From positions 1 through 64,000 of the forward strand of contig JAFWVK010000053.1 of the NCBI GenBank assembly GCA_017518255.1: a DNA stretch of 64,000 nt, written 5' to 3'. Both the position numbers and the translations under genes were made by a program. Of the stretch, positions 45,640 to 55,060 are shown in pieces (positions within the stretch are counted from its first letter, which is position 1; every line of letters starts with the position of its first letter). A model generated the notes under the pieces. It was not told the DNA's origin. It was given only the letters and a program-made list of their open reading frames with translations, and searched no databases. This stretch comes from Oscillospiraceae bacterium (GTDB lineage Bacteria; Bacillota; Clostridia; Oscillospirales; Ruminococcaceae).

Positions 45640-47328
45640 ATGCTCATTCGTATCGTCGATGTGCTCGGCATTTTGATTCCGCTTGCCGGCATCTATGCGC
45701 TGATGCGCAAGCATCAGCAGAGTGAAAGTACGGTCAGGCTGATGCTGACCAGCCTCGGCTCTCTGATTATGAACAGCGGATATTTGTTTATGGCACTGGC
45801 GGATACCGAATCGGAAGCGGCTGTCGCGCTTCAGTTTGAATTTCTCGGAAATGCGCTCTTTTTCTACTTTTTTCTGACATTTTTGCTCTCGTATCTGCAT
45901 CTGCGCATTCCGTGGCGCGCCATGATGATCTGGGCGGCAACGGAAACGCTGAATGTGATTCTCTTCTGGGGAGAAAGCCTGCGCGGGCTGTTTTTCGGGA
46001 AAATCCGCTTTACTTATCATACCGGACTGGATGTCTATTCCGTGCAGCTGGGGGATTCGCTGCTTTACCGGCTGCGCTATATCGCAATCGGAATTATGCT
46101 GATCTGCGGGGTGTGCTTTGTCGCCGGAAGAACAGTTCTGATCCGGCTGACCTCGGAACGCCGGAATCTGCTCCGGCTGGCGGGTGCGCAGTCTGTTCTG
46201 GTTCTGCTGATCGGCCTGCAGCTCTTTGTGCAGCCGGAAATCGACCTCGTGCCGATCTGTTCGGCGCTGGCACTGCTGCCGGTTGTAATCAGTATGCTGA
46301 CGGACGGCTTTTTCGGTGTCACCGACTCCGGTCATGAGTGGGTTTTCCGGCAGATGGAGAATGCCTATATCATCACAGACAGCCTCTACGGTTATCTCGA
46401 TGCCAACCCGCAGGCAAAGGAACTGTTTCCGGAACTGAAAAAACTGGGGCTGAATAAGCCGATTCCCGATACCATCCGGAAAATCTTTGATTTCAGCGCG
46501 GAGCAGTTTCGCCTTTCGGACAGGATTTACAGCAAAAAGGTGACAGAGCTTCAGCATCAGGGGCAGACGGTCGGATACGGCCTGCTGCTGGAGGATGTTT
46601 CAGAGCAGCTGAAATATCTGAACCTGCTGAACGACTACAATGACCGCCTGCAAACGGAAGTCAGCGAAAAAACCAGACATATCCAGAAAGTGCAGAATTC
46701 CATCATCACCGGCATGGCGAGCGTTGTCGAAAGCAGAGACAACAGCACCGGCGGCCATATCAACCGGACCAGCATGGTTGTGCGGATTTTTGCGGAGAAG
46801 CTGAAAGAAAAAGAGGATACGCTGCATCTTGATGCACGGTTCCTGATGAATGTTGCAAAAGCCGCCCCGATGCATGACATCGGAAAGATTGCAATTGCCG
46901 ACACGGTTCTCCGGAAGCCCGGCATTTTCACGCAGGAAGAATACGAAATCATGAAGCGGCATCCTTCCGAGGGCGCACGGATTCTGAAAAACATTCTGCG
47001 GGAAGTCGATGATGAGGAGTTTGTAAATATCGCGCTGAATGTTGCACATTATCACCACGAAAAATGGGACGGAACGGGCTATCCGACACACCGTTCCGGC
47101 GAGGATATTCCCGTTGAGGCGCGGATTATGGCACTGGCGGATGTGTTTGATGCGCTGGTCAGCGAGCGCTGCTATAAGGAGGCATTCCCGTTTGAAACAG
47201 CCTTTGATATGATGGAGGCTTCGCTCGGAACCCAGTTTGATCCGGTGCTCGGCAAAGTGTTTCTGGAATGCAGGGATGACCTGATTCAGCTTTATACGGA
47301 AATGGAACAGAACGAACAAACCGCGTGA
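45640..47328 (+). CDS. Membrane HD-GYP domain protein
   Basis: 562 aa. The N-terminal ~240 residues contain about seven hydrophobic helices of the 7TM sensor type. A PAS-like linker (about 240-330) and a short coiled coil follow. The C-terminal HD-GYP domain (about 365-550) has MHDIGKIAIAD, HHEKWDGTGYP and LADVFDALVSER intact, so it should hydrolyse cyclic di-GMP. GAAAGGA precedes the chosen ATG; the longer frame from 45589 has no site. It is directly followed by a GGDEF gene. Confidence 0.85.
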   Translation: MLIRIVDVLGILIPLAGIYALMRKHQQSESTVRLMLTSLGSLIMNSGYLFMALADTESEAAVALQFEFLGNALFFYFFLTFLLSYLHLRIPWRAMMIWAATETLNVILFWGESLRGLFFGKIRFTYHTGLDVYSVQLGDSLLYRLRYIAIGIMLICGVCFVAGRTVLIRLTSERRNLLRLAGAQSVLVLLIGLQLFVQPEIDLVPICSALALLPVVISMLTDGFFGVTDSGHEWVFRQMENAYIITDSLYGYLDANPQAKELFPELKKLGLNKPIPDTIRKIFDFSAEQFRLSDRIYSKKVTELQHQGQTVGYGLLLEDVSEQLKYLNLLNDYNDRLQTEVSEKTRHIQKVQNSIITGMASVVESRDNSTGGHINRTSMVVRIFAEKLKEKEDTLHLDARFLMNVAKAAPMHDIGKIAIADTVLRKPGIFTQEEYEIMKRHPSEGARILKNILREVDDEEFVNIALNVAHYHHEKWDGTGYPTHRSGEDIPVEARIMALADVFDALVSERCYKEAFPFETAFDMMEASLGTQFDPVLGKVFLECRDDLIQLYTEMEQNEQTA

Positions 47329-47367
47329 GCAGTCAGGCGGTCAGCGGCAAAGGAGGGAAATCAGCTC

Positions 47368-49287
47368 ATGCAGTATCCTGTGATCGGTGTATGTCTTTCA
47401 ACTGTTCAGGAGGAGGACCGGCTCTATTTCATCAGGAGTCTGAATCAGCATGCCGTTGCTAACGGTTACCGGCTTATGATCTTTCAGACCTGTTCGGATC
47501 TCTTTGACGCACAGACTGCCAGCAATGAAGGTGAGATTACGGTCTTTCAGCTGATTCCTTATGAGAAGCTCTCTGCGATGATTCTTCTGCCGCAGTTTCT
47601 CTATAATCATCCGCTCCTGAACAGAGTGATCTCGGAATGCAGGGCGCGGAAAATACCCGTGATTTCCATTGACCGGCAGATGCTTGGCTGTACCTGCTTT
47701 GCCTTTGCCTATGCAGATATTTTTGAGCAGCTCTGCCGGCATGTGATTGATGTTCACCATGCCAAAAAGCTGATGATGATTGCAGGAACAAAGGGAAACA
47801 GCTTTTCTGAAAGCCGGATTGCGGCATTCCGGAAAGCTGTGACAGAAAGCGGTCTGGATTTCGATGAATCCATGATCGGATACGGCGATTTCTGGAATGA
47901 ACCGACCGAGGATGCGCTGGACAAGTGGTTCGTTATTGAAAAGCGTCCCCTTCCGGATGCCATCATCTGCGCAAACGATTCTATGGCGATTACGGTTACC
48001 AACTGGCTGCAGCGGAGAGGTTACCGCGTCCCGGAGGACTGCATCGTGACCGGCTTCGACAGCATTCAGCAGGCGGAGTATCATGTTCCGCATCTGACAA
48101 CCTGTCAGCAGGATTACGATAAAATGGGCAGAGAACTGATTGCGGTTATCGGGAGGCTGCGGAACGGAGAGCGGGTTCCCGTTTACAATGTCATCGGGTT
48201 CCATATGCACCTGTCACAGTCCTGCGGCTGCGAAAAGATCGGATTCCGGAATATCAACAGGGCAATGGATGAACTGTTCCAGCGCGTCCGGATTGTCAAT
48301 AACCGGCAGGATATGATGTGTACGCTTCAGGCTGCAATTTCCGAGATGAAGTCGGTCGAGGAGCTTTCCTCGGTTTTGATTGAAAAATTTGTCTTTCATA
48401 CCAGTATTTTTGCCGTCAATGACGATTTGTTCCGCGTTCCGGATTTCGGCTGCAATCACAGAAAAGACCTTGCGTTCAGCGAGCAGATTGATGTGATTTA
48501 TCACCGGTATTTCTGGCACAAAAAAGAGCGCTGCACCATTCCGCGGACGGAGCTGATTCCCGACCTTGACCGGATGCTGAGACGGGAGGAACCGGTCATT
48601 GTCTGTGTGCTGCATCATCTGGATCTGGTTCTCGGATACTGCGTGTTCCAGACGGAGGTTTCCGTCAATGAATACGAGAAAATCTTTACGTTTATGAGCG
48701 CAGTGAATGCATCTTTCGGCGCCTTTCACAGCAGAATGCAGATTCAGGCAATCAACGATCAGCTCAAAAGCGTCAATGCGGAGCTGGAAAAGCTGTATGT
48801 TCATGACTATCTGACCGGGCTCTATAACCGCCGCGGTTTTTATAAGCAGTTCCGGCTGATGCAAGAGGCACAGACAACACCTGCAAATGCGTTCCTGATT
48901 TCTGCGGATCTTGACAGATTGAAGTATATCAACGATTCTTTCGGGCATCTTGAGGGTGACAACGCAATCTGCACGATTGCACAGGCGCTTCTTCATGCTG
49001 CGGGCGAGGGCGATATCGTCGCAAGATTCGGCGGAGATGAATTTGCAGTCGGCGGCATTCTTCCCGCGGAGGATGCCGAGGCACACTATGCTGCATTCCG
49101 CGGGAAATTCCTGCGCTATCTCGAAAAATACAACGAGCTCTCTCAGAATCCCTATCCGGTTGAGGCAAGCATCGGATATTACGCGGAAGCGCTGAACAGC
49201 GACTTTGATCTGGATAATATGATAAAAGTCGCCGATGACCGTATGTATGCGGAAAAGCTCCTGCACAAAAAAGCAAGGCTCGAATGA
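47368..49287 (+). CDS. GGDEF diguanylate cyclase with LacI-type ligand-binding domain
   Basis: 639 aa, soluble. Residues about 1-280 match a GalR/LacI-type periplasmic-binding fold (IGVCLSTVQ start, ICANDSMAITVTNWLQRRGY, VTGFDSIQQAEY, LTTCQQDY) without a DNA-binding helix-turn-helix. A middle region (about 290-460) has no clear name. The GGDEF domain (about 475-639) has DYLTGLYNRRGF and an intact RFGGDEFAVG, so it should make cyclic di-GMP. The pair with the HD-GYP gene suggests sugar- or nutrient-linked c-di-GMP control. AAAGGAGGG precedes the ATG. Confidence 0.85.
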   Translation: MQYPVIGVCLSTVQEEDRLYFIRSLNQHAVANGYRLMIFQTCSDLFDAQTASNEGEITVFQLIPYEKLSAMILLPQFLYNHPLLNRVISECRARKIPVISIDRQMLGCTCFAFAYADIFEQLCRHVIDVHHAKKLMMIAGTKGNSFSESRIAAFRKAVTESGLDFDESMIGYGDFWNEPTEDALDKWFVIEKRPLPDAIICANDSMAITVTNWLQRRGYRVPEDCIVTGFDSIQQAEYHVPHLTTCQQDYDKMGRELIAVIGRLRNGERVPVYNVIGFHMHLSQSCGCEKIGFRNINRAMDELFQRVRIVNNRQDMMCTLQAAISEMKSVEELSSVLIEKFVFHTSIFAVNDDLFRVPDFGCNHRKDLAFSEQIDVIYHRYFWHKKERCTIPRTELIPDLDRMLRREEPVIVCVLHHLDLVLGYCVFQTEVSVNEYEKIFTFMSAVNASFGAFHSRMQIQAINDQLKSVNAELEKLYVHDYLTGLYNRRGFYKQFRLMQEAQTTPANAFLISADLDRLKYINDSFGHLEGDNAICTIAQALLHAAGEGDIVARFGGDEFAVGGILPAEDAEAHYAAFRGKFLRYLEKYNELSQNPYPVEASIGYYAEALNSDFDLDNMIKVADDRMYAEKLLHKKARLE

Positions 49288-49338
49288 AGGAAGAATGCCC
49301 TGCTTACGCAGTTTCTGTAAGAAAATCAGAAAAAGGTC

Positions 49339-49367
49339 TTGCAAAAAAGTCTGAAAAATGCTATAAT
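49339..49367 (+). promoter_or_regulatory. Promoter of pssA-psd
   Basis: TTGCAA (49339-49344), 17-nt spacer, TATAAT (49362-49367), about 54 nt before the pssA start. Confidence 0.75.
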
Positions 49368-49420
49368 AGAAGATGAGAGTTTGCACATTTGTGCGCATCA
49401 ACCAAAAGAAGGGAACTTTT

Positions 49421-50053
49421 ATGATCGGATATTACAGCTATACCGTAATTCTGACTTATGTCGGATTTGTCTGCGGTTCGCTCGGACTGTATTTAGCCGC
49501 AAGCGGAAGCACGAACGGCGCAATTGTTATGCTGCTGCTGGCAGGCTTTTGTGATATGTTTGACGGAAAGGTCGCGAAAACCAAAAAGAACCGGACACCG
49601 CAGGAATCGCGGTTCGGCATTCAGATTGATTCACTCTCGGATATGGTCTGCTTCGGACTGCTTCCGCCGATGATTGCATTCAGCTGCGGCACTGTCCTCC
49701 GCAAGCCGATCAGTATCGCCGTATTCAGCTGCTTCAGCCTTGCGGCACTGATCCGTCTGGCGTATTTCAATGTCTCGGAGGAGGAGCGGCAGCAGGTGAC
49801 AACCGAACGCCGAAAGGTTTATGAGGGGCTTCCGGTTACGTCCGTCGCACTGATTATTCCGCTTCTGTTTGCATTCCGGAAGGATCTCGGCTCCAATTTC
49901 CCGACAGTCTGTACGATTGTCTACGCTTTGATTGCCTGTGCATTCATCACGCGCTTTACATTGAAGAAGCCCGGAATGCGCACCATGCTGCTGTTCATCG
50001 CAGCCGGCGCACTGGAGCTTCTGCTGCTGATTTTTAAGCATAAACACGGCTGA
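49421..50053 (+). CDS. pssA: CDP-diacylglycerol-serine O-phosphatidyltransferase
   Basis: 210 aa membrane protein of the CDP-alcohol phosphotransferase family. The signature D-x2-DG ... G-x3-D-x3-D is present as DMFDGKVAK then FGIQIDSLSDM; Lys replaces the usual Arg. Six hydrophobic segments. The following psd gene fixes its role as phosphatidylserine synthase. ATG at 49421 with AAGGGAA upstream. Confidence 0.88.
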   Translation: MIGYYSYTVILTYVGFVCGSLGLYLAASGSTNGAIVMLLLAGFCDMFDGKVAKTKKNRTPQESRFGIQIDSLSDMVCFGLLPPMIAFSCGTVLRKPISIAVFSCFSLAALIRLAYFNVSEEERQQVTTERRKVYEGLPVTSVALIIPLLFAFRKDLGSNFPTVCTIVYALIACAFITRFTLKKPGMRTMLLFIAAGALELLLLIFKHKHG

Positions 50054-50084
50054 TTGCCGTAACCCGAAAGGAAGGTGCCCGGCT

Positions 50085-51044
50085 ATGGCAGAAGAACAGA
50101 CCGCTTTGCCGGATGCGGAAATGCATCAGACAGAAGAACCTGCGAAAACCGGTGCCGCAATCTGCGATCTCGCCGGGAATCCCGTTGCGGATTCCTGCGC
50201 AAAACAGGGGAAGCTGCTGGGGCTGCTCTACGGAACTGCGCCGGGGCGTGCCGCGCTGAAGCTGCTGACCAAACCGGTTGTTTCCAAGGCTGCCGGGCTG
50301 GCGCTGAGCCATCCGCTTTCGACGGTTGCGATTCCGCCGTTTGTCCTGACCAAGCATATCCGGATGAAGGATTTTGCCGAGGAAAAATTCCGCAGCTTCA
50401 ATGCGTTTTTTACAAGACCCGTCAAGCCGGAGGCAAGACCTGTTGACCGGTTCCCGCAGGCGCTGATTTCTCCCTGTGATGCAAAGCTGACCGTAGTCCC
50501 GATTGATGCGGAAACCCATTTTCAGGTCAAGGGCGCGGATTACAGCCTTTCGGCATTTGTAGGCTGCAAGCGGCTTGCGAAACGCTATGAGGGCGGACAA
50601 TGCCTGATTTTCCGGCTGACCCCGGACGATTATCACCGGTATTGTTATCCGGATGATTGCCGCATCGGAAAAACCCGCCTGATTGAAGGCGTGCTGCATA
50701 CAGTTAATCCCGTTTCGGCAAAGTATGTCAAGGTCTATCACCGCAACACCAGAACGGTGACAATGCTGGATACCGTGCATTTCGGGCATGTGCTTCAGAT
50801 CGAGGTCGGTGCGATGTTTGTCGGAAAAATTGTCAATCATCCGCACGGAGACTGTGCTGCGAGAGGTATCGAAAAAGGATATTTTGAATTCGGCGGTTCA
50901 ACAATTGTGCTGATTCTGGAAAAGGATGCAGCAGTTCTGTATGAACAGATTCTCCGTAATTCCGAGAACGGTGCAGAAACCGTGGTACGCTACGGCTCCC
51001 GCATCGGAACGGCGAATCCGGCGTTTCTCCGTACACAGGAATAA
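50085..51044 (+). CDS. psd: Phosphatidylserine decarboxylase
   Basis: 319 aa proenzyme. The self-cleavage site reads FGGST (about residue 283-287), the variant of LGST found in many Clostridial type II enzymes; SPCDAKL, YHRYCYP and FVGKIVNHPHG are further family motifs. The first 40 residues are an extra acidic N terminus. With pssA it makes phosphatidylethanolamine. Confidence 0.92.
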   Translation: MAEEQTALPDAEMHQTEEPAKTGAAICDLAGNPVADSCAKQGKLLGLLYGTAPGRAALKLLTKPVVSKAAGLALSHPLSTVAIPPFVLTKHIRMKDFAEEKFRSFNAFFTRPVKPEARPVDRFPQALISPCDAKLTVVPIDAETHFQVKGADYSLSAFVGCKRLAKRYEGGQCLIFRLTPDDYHRYCYPDDCRIGKTRLIEGVLHTVNPVSAKYVKVYHRNTRTVTMLDTVHFGHVLQIEVGAMFVGKIVNHPHGDCAARGIEKGYFEFGGSTIVLILEKDAAVLYEQILRNSENGAETVVRYGSRIGTANPAFLRTQE

Positions 51045-51076
51045 CAGCGCCGCATTGCGGACATTCATCTTAAAAT

Positions 51077-51111
51077 AAAACCCGGTATTCCAGTTTGGAA
51101 TACCGGGTTTT
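51077..51111. terminator. Bidirectional terminator between psd and glf
   Basis: 15-bp perfect stem AAAACCCGGTATTCC/GGAATACCGGGTTTT with AGTTT loop. A-rich on the left and T-rich on the right, between convergent genes. Confidence 0.85.
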
Positions 51112-51150
51112 GCTTGACGGTGAAATAAGGATTCTTTCGCTGCCTGCCGT

Positions 51151-52263
51151 TCAGCCAAGCAGCTTCTCCGACATTTCCAATGCGGATGCAATCACGGCGT
51201 CCATGTCATAATACTTATATTCGCCGAGTCTGCCGCCGAAAATGACTTTGCTTTCCTGTTCGGCAAGTGTCTTATACTTTGCATACAGTGCGCTGTTTTT
51301 CTCGTCGTTGACCGGATAATAGGGCTCATCACCCGGTTTCCATTCAGAGGAATACTCGCGGCTGATAACAGTTTTGGGCAGATCGTTTCCGTCTGCATCC
51401 TTGCCGAATTCAAACCACTTATGCTCAATGATGCGTGTCCACGGTGTTTCGCGGTCTGTGTAGTTGACGGCAGCATTGCCCTGATAGTTCGGAATGTCAA
51501 GCAGCTCATTTTCAAAGCGAACGCTGCGGTATTCCAGCGTGCCGAGCCTGAAATCAAAGAACGCATCAATCGGGCCGGTGTAAACGACCTTTTCTGCCAA
51601 AGCATCCAGCTCTGCTTTGTGCTCAAAATAGTCTGTATTCAGGCGGACTTCGATCCCGTTCAGCATATTGGCGACCATCTGCGTATAGCCGCCGACCGGA
51701 ATGCCCTGATAGAGTGCGTTAAAATAGTTGTTATCAAAGGTCAGGCGAACGGGAAGCCGCTTGATGATAAATGCAGGGAGATCCTTGCAGTCACGCCCCC
51801 ACTGCTTTTCGGTATACCCCTTAATCAGTTTCTCGTAAATATCACGGCCGACCAGTGAGATTGCCTGTTCTTCGAGGTTCTGCGGCTCACCGGTAATCTC
51901 CTTGCGCTGCTCTGCGATTTTCGCGGCGGCTTCTTCCGGCGTCACGACACCCCACATTTTATTGAAGGTATACATATTGAACGGGAGCGAGAAAAGTTCT
52001 CCCTTATAATTTGCAACCGGTGAATTTGTAAACCGGTTGAAAACAGCAAACTGTGTAATATAATTCCATACTTTTGTATTGTTGGTATGGAAAATATGTG
52101 CGCCGTATTTATGAACGTGAATGCCCTCTACATCTTCGGTATATACATTACCGGCAATATTCGGGCGTTTGTCGATGACAAGAACACTCTTGCCCGCTTT
52201 TTTTGCTTCGTGTGCAAAGACTGCACCGTACAGTCCGGCACCGACTACCAGATAATCATACAT
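51151..52263 (-). CDS. glf: UDP-galactopyranose mutase
   Basis: 370 aa FAD enzyme. YDYLVVGAGLYGAVFAHEAKK at the N terminus binds FAD; GAHIFHTNN, GYTEKQWG and the C-terminal GRLGEYKYYDMD are family motifs. It makes UDP-galactofuranose, so the surface polysaccharide likely contains galactofuranose. Confidence 0.95.
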   Translation of the reverse strand: MYDYLVVGAGLYGAVFAHEAKKAGKSVLVIDKRPNIAGNVYTEDVEGIHVHKYGAHIFHTNNTKVWNYITQFAVFNRFTNSPVANYKGELFSLPFNMYTFNKMWGVVTPEEAAAKIAEQRKEITGEPQNLEEQAISLVGRDIYEKLIKGYTEKQWGRDCKDLPAFIIKRLPVRLTFDNNYFNALYQGIPVGGYTQMVANMLNGIEVRLNTDYFEHKAELDALAEKVVYTGPIDAFFDFRLGTLEYRSVRFENELLDIPNYQGNAAVNYTDRETPWTRIIEHKWFEFGKDADGNDLPKTVISREYSSEWKPGDEPYYPVNDEKNSALYAKYKTLAEQESKVIFGGRLGEYKYYDMDAVIASALEMSEKLLG

Positions 52264-53728
52264 GGCGTTTTCCCAACTTTCTTTTGAGCGATTTTAAGAC
52301 CTGCTGCATAATATCGCAAACAAGCGGCTCCTTCAGCAGAAGCAGCAGTGCGCCGTAAACTGCAAAGAACAGGCAGCCGGATACTGCAAGTGTGATGAAA
52401 GAGTGCCAGTTCATCCACAAAACCCAGATTGCGGCAACTGTTCCGCCTGAAAGTGCAATCAGCATTTTCACAAAAGGGATTTTTAGGAATACAGGTGCAA
52501 TTTCCCTTCTGAGCGCAATGGTCTGAACAGCCAATACAACTACCTCGGCAACCACTGTTCCGATTGCAGCACCGGAAGAGGCATATCGCGGGATCAAGAC
52601 AGCATTTAGCCCCAAATCCACAACAGCACCTGCAATTTCAGAATACAGTACAATTTTTTCTCTTCCGGTCGGTACCAAAATTTGGATTCCCGTTACGTTT
52701 GACATACCGATCAGCAATAGTGTCGGCATAATTAACTGCATTGGTACAATTGAATTTGTATACTCCGAGCCGGACAGGAATAAAATTCCGGATTTTGCAA
52801 AGAGCATGAAATACAGCATCAAAGGTGTTGCAAGCAATACTGCGAAGTTCATGGACTTTTTGGTAATGCTCTGAAATTCTTTCATCTTACCGGTCTGGAT
52901 ATAATATGATGCACGCGGAAGCAGAACCGTACCGAGAGAAATAACAATGCTTACCATAATGGTTTTGATTTTAACCGCTGCATTATAGTATCCGACCTCG
53001 GTATCCGACTTCATAAAGCCAAGCATCAATGTATCAAGATGCGTATATACCGTTGTTGCACAAGCCATTGCAAAAAACACAGCGACCGCTTTGATATGCT
53101 TATGCAGATTATAATTACCGACAAGCTTGATTCCGATATATTTTCTGGCATGAAAAAAATTAAAAACACAGGAAAAAGAAGATGCCAGAATCGTAATTGC
53201 GCCGTAGATCAGGTAATCCTCCTTCTTGTGGACAAGCAGGAACATTGCCACCAGTGCAATAAGTTTAAAAATGACAGAACGGATTGTGATATAGGTGTAT
53301 TTTTCAAGTGCTTTATAAAGCCACTCCATACCGATTGTATGGAAAAAAATTGTGCAGCTGATAATAATCAGCAGAAGCTTTTCATTCTGATATTTCGGGA
53401 TAAAGACAATTGAGACAGCTAATCCGGCGTATGCCACGGCTGTCATAATCAGATTGATAAAAAACAATTCATGAGTTGTTCTTGTCAGTTCCTCATAATT
53501 GTCCCGGACTTTTGCACAAGCACGAATTCCGTACTTCGGAATACCAAGCTGAGCGATAATCAGAAAATAAGAAATTGTAGCAGTCGCAAATTGTATTTTT
53601 CCGGTTCCTTCCGGCTTCAGAATTCTGGAGGCATAAGGAAACGTAATCAGCGGAAAAATAAAATTAGACATCGTCAGAAAAATTTCCATGATGAAATTTT
53701 TCTTTATGGATGCATTCTTGGATTTCAT
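52256..53728 (-). CDS. Polysaccharide flippase (Wzx-type, MOP superfamily)
   Basis: 490 aa with about 12-14 hydrophobic helices and the family opening (NFIFPLITFPYASRILKPEG, FATATISYFLIIAQLGIPKYG). It flips lipid-linked oligosaccharide across the membrane. It overlaps glf by 8 nt and its own start overlaps the stop of the upstream polymerase gene. Confidence 0.9.
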   Translation of the reverse strand: MKSKNASIKKNFIMEIFLTMSNFIFPLITFPYASRILKPEGTGKIQFATATISYFLIIAQLGIPKYGIRACAKVRDNYEELTRTTHELFFINLIMTAVAYAGLAVSIVFIPKYQNEKLLLIIISCTIFFHTIGMEWLYKALEKYTYITIRSVIFKLIALVAMFLLVHKKEDYLIYGAITILASSFSCVFNFFHARKYIGIKLVGNYNLHKHIKAVAVFFAMACATTVYTHLDTLMLGFMKSDTEVGYYNAAVKIKTIMVSIVISLGTVLLPRASYYIQTGKMKEFQSITKKSMNFAVLLATPLMLYFMLFAKSGILFLSGSEYTNSIVPMQLIMPTLLLIGMSNVTGIQILVPTGREKIVLYSEIAGAVVDLGLNAVLIPRYASSGAAIGTVVAEVVVLAVQTIALRREIAPVFLKIPFVKMLIALSGGTVAAIWVLWMNWHSFITLAVSGCLFFAVYGALLLLLKEPLVCDIMQQVLKSLKRKLGKRHV

Positions 53729-54996
53729 GAAATCTTCAAAGCCTCCTGTATTTTAGAGTACAGAACATTCTTTCCGGAACTGTCATCCTTCCACATTATC
53801 TGCGTACACATCAGGAAAAGAAAGATCAGTTTGTAAACGCTTGCGGTTAAAAAGAAGCAAATGAACGTTCCAATCCAGAAAAGCAGCTCTGCACGATTAT
53901 TGCGCAGAGAGGTAATCACTCTATTTATAAAAGGCAGCAGATAAAGTAAAAACAACGGCAAGCCGGTAAATCCGAGAAAAGCCGGCAAACCGATAGAGAA
54001 TCCTTGTTTGTATTTGGTATACGCATAAAACGCATCTGAATTTCCAAAGCCGTATCCTAAAAGCGGGCGATGAATAAACATTTTCAGGCAAGCGACCAAA
54101 TGATCCAAGCGCACGGAAAATGACTCTCCGCCGGCGGATGTATTTTGCTTCGTCTGAATCAAATAATAAGCGATATACGCTGCTGTACCGATTGCTGCCG
54201 GAATCATGGCTATTTTCAAAAAGCGGATAATGGGTGCTTTTCCAGTGTTCCACAGATACAGCACAATCATTGCCATCAAAAACAGAATACCGGTAGTGGA
54301 AAAAGTTGACAGAATGGAAGCAGCCAGTACAGCCAATACGACGATTCGCGGTTTCTTCCGTAATCCTGCTTCTGCTGCAAACGCAAGGCAAAGCATCAGA
54401 TTATACATCGGTGCTTCAATAAAAAAGCAGCAATTCCGGTATTGGATCCCAAAAAAGCCTGCTCCCTGCACGCGCTGTGCCTCATATTGGAAATTATAGT
54501 ATGTATTAGCCCGAACATAATCTCCGTCGTATAAAAATTTTGCCGATCTTGTCGGCGGGATTATTTGCAGAATTGTACCGCTGATAAACAGGAACAACGA
54601 AAGGGATGCAATAATGAACATGACATTGGCAAACCGAGCCCAAAGTGTTTTTGTATCTTCATGACACGCACAAAAAAACGAACAAGTCATAAAGGGAATA
54701 GACCATTTCACGGTTCCCGGAATAAATTGTCCGCCCGGAACTATCGTTGTCAGAAAGCTGAATCCTGTCAGCATAATGATTGCAAGGAGATACTTGGAAT
54801 TGAATCGTATAGCTCCGGACATGCACCGCAGGAATACAATTCCTATGCAGAGAAATGAAAAGACCAAGCACAACCTAGACTCAGAGAAATTATAGTAGAC
54901 ATCCCGCTGGAACATTGTATAGTTATTGATAATTACAATCAACACAAGAAGGTATTCAAACGCTGCAGTAATTTTTGTTAGTTTAATGGTTCTCAT
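53725..54996 (-). CDS. O-antigen ligase/polymerase-type membrane protein
   Basis: 423 aa, about 10-12 transmembrane helices with a large hydrophilic loop (about 150-190) and LLGYGFGNSDAF, as in Wzy/WaaL-type proteins. Between flippase and glycosyltransferase it is probably the repeat-unit polymerase. The AAGGAGG site directly abuts the ATG at 54996, so initiation a few codons later, or weak initiation, is possible. Confidence 0.78.
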   Translation of the reverse strand: MRTIKLTKITAAFEYLLVLIVIINNYTMFQRDVYYNFSESRLCLVFSFLCIGIVFLRCMSGAIRFNSKYLLAIIMLTGFSFLTTIVPGGQFIPGTVKWSIPFMTCSFFCACHEDTKTLWARFANVMFIIASLSLFLFISGTILQIIPPTRSAKFLYDGDYVRANTYYNFQYEAQRVQGAGFFGIQYRNCCFFIEAPMYNLMLCLAFAAEAGLRKKPRIVVLAVLAASILSTFSTTGILFLMAMIVLYLWNTGKAPIIRFLKIAMIPAAIGTAAYIAYYLIQTKQNTSAGGESFSVRLDHLVACLKMFIHRPLLGYGFGNSDAFYAYTKYKQGFSIGLPAFLGFTGLPLFLLYLLPFINRVITSLRNNRAELLFWIGTFICFFLTASVYKLIFLFLMCTQIMWKDDSSGKNVLYSKIQEALKIS

Positions 54997-55060
54997 CCTC
55001 CTTGCTTATGGTTTCCGGTTAAATATTTGATTCTCTTTGGACATCTGCCGCAAAATCAAA

